Below are positions 20,096 to 24,387 of a DNA stretch of 24,387 nt, piece by piece. The notes beneath the pieces were generated by a model. It saw nothing but the letters and a program-made list of their open reading frames with translations, did not search any database and had not been told where the DNA came from. The position numbers were made by a program, and so were the translations under genes. The DNA is taken from assembly GCF_000003605.2 (NCBI RefSeq), contig NW_003105604.1, positions 61,338-85,724 on the forward strand, read 5' to 3'. This DNA is from Saccoglossus kowalevskii (taxonomy: Eukaryota; Hemichordata; Enteropneusta; Harrimaniidae). How positions within the stretch are numbered: the stretch's first letter is position 1; each line of letters starts with the position of its first letter.

Positions 20096-23000
20096 CTACG
20101 AAGAAACAAATATAAAGTGTACGTTATTTAACAAAAAAGTGAAATATTCAAAACAACATATTGGCCGTATATCGTTCAATGTTTCAAGTTGAGTGTCATG
20201 TACGTCCTGCAACTTTTTTTCAAGGAATAAGGCATGTTTCTATTTCAATCAACAAGTTGCAACGTGTTGATGCCAGACTTTCGACATGAAAAATGGTATG
20301 ATCGTCCAATTCACACAGTCTCGCTGAAGTCGACCATCCGTGGCCAAACTGTATTCGACTAAATTGAATGATTGAATCTACCAATCATCGTTGCGGTAAC
20401 AACAACCTGCATCAATTTCAAGTTTAAACGTCAAATGTTGACCGGTGTATCATGGCCATAACATGTATATTATTGTTGTCGAGGTGCACTACTGTGCCCT
20501 CACCGACTGGCTCATTCGCACGCATTCAAGGTAACTGGGGGTGTATCAAGTCCAGCTGTCAGGTATTGAGCCGTAATAAACATGTTGACACGTAAATTCA
20601 GTTATGAAAGAAGTATTAAACACCAGGGAACAGTAACAAACTATGGATCGCATTATCCGTTATCATAACAACATCAATGATTACTACAAGTCGCTGTACA
20701 GTACAGAACTGAATTCAGATACTGTGCCGTATACGATTCACCTTCACAGACCGTGCCTATTATTAAATTATGTCAATTGTACTGGATCTCGTAAAATGTT
20801 TGCAATAAAAATAGTTGAAATATAATATCTTAATTACCTTTTCACCACGTCGTGGAGCCTATCATTTGCGATGTAAGCAACTTGAAAGAGCAGACCATAT
20901 GTGTTCTTTAGGGACATCACAGTGTTTACCAGCTTATCGACAGAACACCGTCGCATGGGCCCAGGGGCTGTGAACAATAATGATGAATCATTCAAGAACC
21001 GAAATCTCTCGATTAATTTCGCGACTGTCATGTTCCCGGGAAGATGCAGTGGTTTATTCTCGTTGAAATAATCGTACAACTGGCACCACATCGCATTATT
21101 AATTAACGTCATGTTAGTTTTGTATCCGACGTCGCTTGAGTATTCCTTAATTTCGGGGTTATTGATCCTCATAACAAAGTCGCTGTTGTTGATTTCGTCG
21201 CCGCATTTGTTATTCAAAAGGATCCCACCACTTCCGACCAGGGCGCACGTCTTCTGTGGTGAGATAGCGAAAGTGGTTCCTGCATCCTCGTTCGCCCGAA
21301 ATGTCATATCGCGCACTGCGACGTGTCTCAAGTACGTTCGTGTCACGTTTTCTATTGGCAAAGCTCGCGAGATTTCTTCTCTGTGGGGAAAAACAATGTT
21401 AAATGATCATTGTAAACAGAAACTAAGCTAAAAACGAAAATTATTTCACAGTTAAATAATAACTTATTTGATTAGTTCATGAATCATGACCAAATAAAGT
21501 CACGTGAACAGCAGACGCGATGACAGGGAAAAACGGCCATATCTCTGTCATGAATTTGTTTTCGCGTATCTGTTAACCGACTTAATTAACTGATTATTAG
21601 CGAATTGCTGTGTTATGTCTGTCATCGTTTAGGCCTATTTGAAGTTTTGGACGGAACTTGGCTCAGTGATTTGGAACTAATTACCAGATAATCGTCGCCA
21701 TTCTGACAGTTTATATCCATAGTTATTAATGTAGTGAACGATTAATGAAAGATATGACGTATTCAGTACTTAATGTGATTGGCTTTATGATTGAAGGTTA
21801 CGCCCTAGAGTCTTTTTACTGCTTTGTAATTGGTTAGAGTTTTGAAAATGAATAAAGAGAGTTTTGAGTTGGTCTTGGCGAATACTCCACGATAGACGCA
21901 GTCGAGTGCAGTCCTGGGCAGTCGAGAGTCGAAGGCAGTCCAGGGGCGAGCCTTGAGGCAGTCCAGTCTTGGACGAGTCTTGGTTCAGCCTTGTGAGAGT
22001 CTTGGGGACTTTTCCTCAGGGCGCTGTGTCTTATAGAGTGCTCGATTGACCGACTAAGACGAGAGCTGAAACGTATTTCGTTGTGTGTGCCTTATTTGAC
22101 TGTAAAGTTAAAGTGACTTTCCCGATCCCGTACCTCAAGGGGACGAGATATAGAGACGAGACGAGATTTCCCCCTGACAGTGTGGAGAACCCGTGGAGAA
22201 AAGAATTCCCCCCTGATATCTCGGCGGTCATTTGATCATGAGTTTGCACTATCGATATAGAAGCAGGCGCCTTTCTTAGGCATATATACCAACATGGTAA
22301 AGAGTTTTGTAGACCAGCTATCGTCAAATAATATTGATTATTCTACACCACTGTATTGCGATATCTCCAGCCACTGGTATCTCGTCACAATTGAATGCTG
22401 AAAGCATACACTGAAAGCACAAATACGTTGTACACTAAACCAACGCGGAGATTACGGTACTATGAATTACGAAACAAAATGGGCGAAATGTTAAATACGT
22501 TGCCATGTTGAGAGGCTAAACCACTCTTTGACGGCCTCATAATGGTGATTTTATGTGTCATTTCTAGTTATACTCTGCGTCGTCCGTCGCAATTTTCTAC
22601 GGTCCCACGTGACCCATTTTATCAAAATGGCGGCTTTCTACCCGTAGTACCCACTTTGCTCATGCAGTTGTGTCTAAAACAATATTTTGGTAATATTTAG
22701 CTACCTTTATGTGGTTACGTTTAAACAAAAGAGGTCAAAATTACAGCTATTGTTGCTTTAGGTGATGACGCCTACTTATCGACCCAACCCTGGAATATAT
22801 TAATCCCAAATACATTGAACTAATTCCCTCTTAGTGTGGTGTTGGGCATTTCGTCTCCCAGTAATCATCGTTTTATATGTGAATTCTTCAAAACAGCACA
22901 ATAAAACACAACACGGACATAATTTGAAAAACAAAAATTACAATGGTTCAACTAAAATACAGTGGTTATATCTCATTGGGGGAAATCACGATCGAACAAA

Positions 23001-23689
23001 AAATCACCATATTTTTTTATTTTTGTATCATTAACCTATTGCAGTTTATTATATGTGGGCGTATATCGCCTCTAAAATACGCAATATATTTATCTAGAAT
23101 AAATATTGTGCCCATGTTTATGTGTCGGCTGCTGGAAAAAGTTCAATTAATTCCCGTTTTAATGAATGGGTAACAGCTGTTTTGAATATGTCCTAGTGGT
23201 ACGTAAAACAAGACGCGAGAGCTTTCGCAATGTAGAGTATATTTACCACTGGACAATGAAGAAGCACATTTACAAAAATAAATCGTTTCTTTTGCTGAAA
23301 AAAACAAGATTAGGGTATTTTACGAAACTAATAACATATTGCAAGCCCAGATTTAGAAAATTTAAAATTGCCAAAAATCACTGACGGGGTAGTATGGGTT
23401 TAATTCTATGCATGTACATTCACATGATGCTATACTGTACGTAAATTGCCTAGTTGTAAGCAATCTGAAACATATCTATTCTAACTACCTTATTGCTTAT
23501 ATATTACGAAGCGCAATTACAGTGTCCATACCTTTTAATTAAACCATTCTTGTTATCTCCTTCAACGGAGAAAGAGAGTCGATCGACTGGTATTTCTGGT
23601 AGGTCTTTGAAAACAATGACGGCATATATTAAGCAAACCGCAACCACGAGCTGAGCGGAACGATGTAAGCCCTTTTTCATGTCAGTCAT
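19837..23689 (-). CDS. GT29 sialyltransferase, ST8Sia (alpha-2,8) type (gene B)
   Basis: Exons 23532-23689, 20838-21380 and 19837-20095 are clear. A stem exon at 23036-23131 is tentative. All junctions are phase 2. The product has ~351 aa with the stem exon or ~319 without. It is predicted to be a type II Golgi protein: short tail (MTDMKKGLHR), anchor (QLVVAVCLIYAVIVF), stem, then a GT29 domain. The L motif is full length: CALVGSGGILLNNKCG, then FVMRIN and VGYKTN. The S motif reads LPTHG.., AFCENVNLYGFYPF. Motif III is HYYD and motif VS is HGWNEE, the catalytic His-x4-Glu arrangement. The Cys set (CALVG, KCG, FCEN, terminal GKCT) matches ST8Sia disulfides. It should transfer sialic acid from CMP-sialic acid; acceptor and linkage cannot be read. 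Ser replaces the usual Asn after CALVG. It is a tandem paralogue of gene A with matching intron positions. Confidence 0.88.
20838..21380 (-). CDS. Gene B exon 3 (GT29 L-motif exon)
   Basis: The acceptor TTTTTCCCCACAG precedes AGAAGAAATC, and the donor AAAAG|GTAATT ends the exon; both sides are phase 2. It encodes EEISRALPIENVTRTYL, the L motif and the segment to VAYIANDRLHDVVK. Sequons include NVT, NMT (twice) and NDS. Exon layout equals gene A exon 3. Confidence 0.92.
21546..22215 (+). mobile_element. Dispersed element R1, copy 3 (inside gene B intron)
   Basis: The fullest copy, 670 bp, from TGTCATGAATTTG to CCCCCCTG. Identical 7-bp flanks ATATCTC (21539-21545 and 22216-22222) suggest a target-site duplication. 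It lies antisense in the gene B intron between exons 1 and 3. It contains AATAAA followed by a G/T-rich segment, and an expanded GTCTTGG/CAGTCC-rich region. Confidence 0.8.
22223..23035 (-). other. Gene B intron sequence
   Basis: No exon similar to gene A exon 2 was found here. A GCCGCCATTTTGAT-like word occurs near 22622-22634 but in isolation. Confidence 0.45.
23036..23131 (-). CDS. Tentative gene B exon 2 (stem region)
   Basis: The acceptor ACTTTTTCCAG and donor AATAG|GTTAAT bound a 96-base open frame (SRHINMGTIFILDKYIAYFR, then GDIRPHIINCN). Phase 2 at both ends fits exons 1 and 3 and would bring gene B to 351 aa, close to gene A's 354. The residues do not clearly resemble gene A exon 2. 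The acceptor is a CAGCAG tandem, so 23128 is an alternative start. Exon 1 also joins exon 3 in frame without it. Confidence 0.35.
23532..23689 (-). CDS. Gene B exon 1 (cytosolic tail, membrane anchor)
   Basis: MTDMKKGLHR precedes a hydrophobic anchor and EGDNKNGLIK. The exon ends AAAAG|GTATGG in phase 2. The frame stays open upstream to 23845. I chose the ATG at 23689 because it gives the short basic tail of a type II glycosyltransferase; MKKG at 23680 is the alternative. Confidence 0.78.
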
Positions 23690-24296
23690 TGGAGTACTGT
23701 TCTGTGCAGATACATTGATTGAATAACCAATGACAACAGGCAATAAATAACCGGCTTTCCTGCTATAGTGACAGATGCAATTAAAAAACGATTTAGTTCT
23801 GTGGGGCCTTGCCATGACTTTCGCCAGTTTCAATCTGTGCCACACAGCCGACGCCAGACAGAATGGTTAATACCCATGGCAAGCGAACCATACCTTGACT
23901 GACATAGACGGGGTTTTGTGTCATATGTTTCTTCAATATTGAGATTATTTTTTCAGCAGTCAAGAGTCAATCCCCGATGGAACCACGGTATTTGAAAGCA
24001 TTTATTGCATTAGGCTTCGTTTCATGCAAACGATGTAAAGCCCCTCAAATACTAATTGCATTTATTAATATGAGGTTATTACGAGGATACATTAAAGTAC
24101 ATACGAATACAGTACAGCGGAGGTCGATGCGACGGAGTCTGAGTGTATACTTTGAGGTGTAGTAACCAGTTTTTTTTGCCTCTGACAGATAGTAACCGAT
24201 CATTTAAATTTTCTCGTCCGGCTTTCAGTCTGAACTTGTGTATGCAATCGTCACCATATTAAACAGCGAATCATGTTATAATGCTTTCCCACGATG

Positions 24297-24297
<1 letters not shown>
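23690..24297. other. Upstream region of gene B
   Basis: Should contain the gene B 5' UTR and promoter. No core promoter element or other gene recognised. Confidence 0.4.
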
Positions 24298-24369
<72 letters not shown>

Positions 24370-24383
24370 GTGTGTGTGTGTGT
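24298..24383. repeat. (TA)n(TG)n compound microsatellite at right edge
   Basis: About 69 bp of alternating TA pass directly into ~17 bp of TG, close to the window end. Confidence 0.97.
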
Positions 24384-24387
24384 ATGT

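Noticed and set aside
22240-22440. Possible gene B stem exon after GTGCTTTCAG
   Set aside because: The frame in the needed phase reaches a stop before any phase-2 donor.

Overview
This is AT-rich animal nuclear DNA with short exons, spliced introns, long TA and TTTA microsatellites and several families of dispersed and tandem repeats. All recognisable coding sequence is on the minus strand. Two ST8Sia-like sialyltransferases side by side, a secreted M28 peptidase and the repeat style suggest an invertebrate deuterostome such as a hemichordate, cephalochordate or echinoderm. The species cannot be fixed from the sequence alone.

Layout, left to right. 670-4121 holds the 5' part of a secreted M28-family zinc metallopeptidase gene: a signal-peptide exon, a linker exon and the first catalytic exon. 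The rest of the gene lies beyond the left edge. 5193-6024 is a Tourist/PIF-Harbinger-like MITE with 31-bp inverted ends and a TAA target duplication. 9037-11768 is a complete four-exon GT29 sialyltransferase-like gene (gene A, 354 aa). 14.6-15.7 kb is a degenerate tandem repeat. 16.47-17.76 kb holds two copies of an unclassified ~570-670 bp element (called R1 here). 18.25-19.16 kb is a second, different tandem repeat of ~160-170 bp. 19837-23689 is a second GT29 gene (gene B), with a third R1 copy in its large intron. The window ends in a (TA)n(TG)n microsatellite.

Genes A and B point the same way and share intron positions, and every intron in both is phase 2, so they are tandem paralogues. 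Both keep the four cysteines that form the two disulfides of ST8Sia enzymes. Gene B keeps motif III (HYYD) and the motif VS His-x4-Glu. Gene A has an intact reading frame but has lost or altered these catalytic elements and has a shortened L motif, so it may be a pseudoenzyme. Gene A also appears to use a GC-AG intron.

The exon models come from reading frames, GT/GC-AG splice sites and phase matching by eye. No transcript or database evidence was available. The remaining sequence is introns, repeats and intergenic DNA in which I see no further convincing gene.
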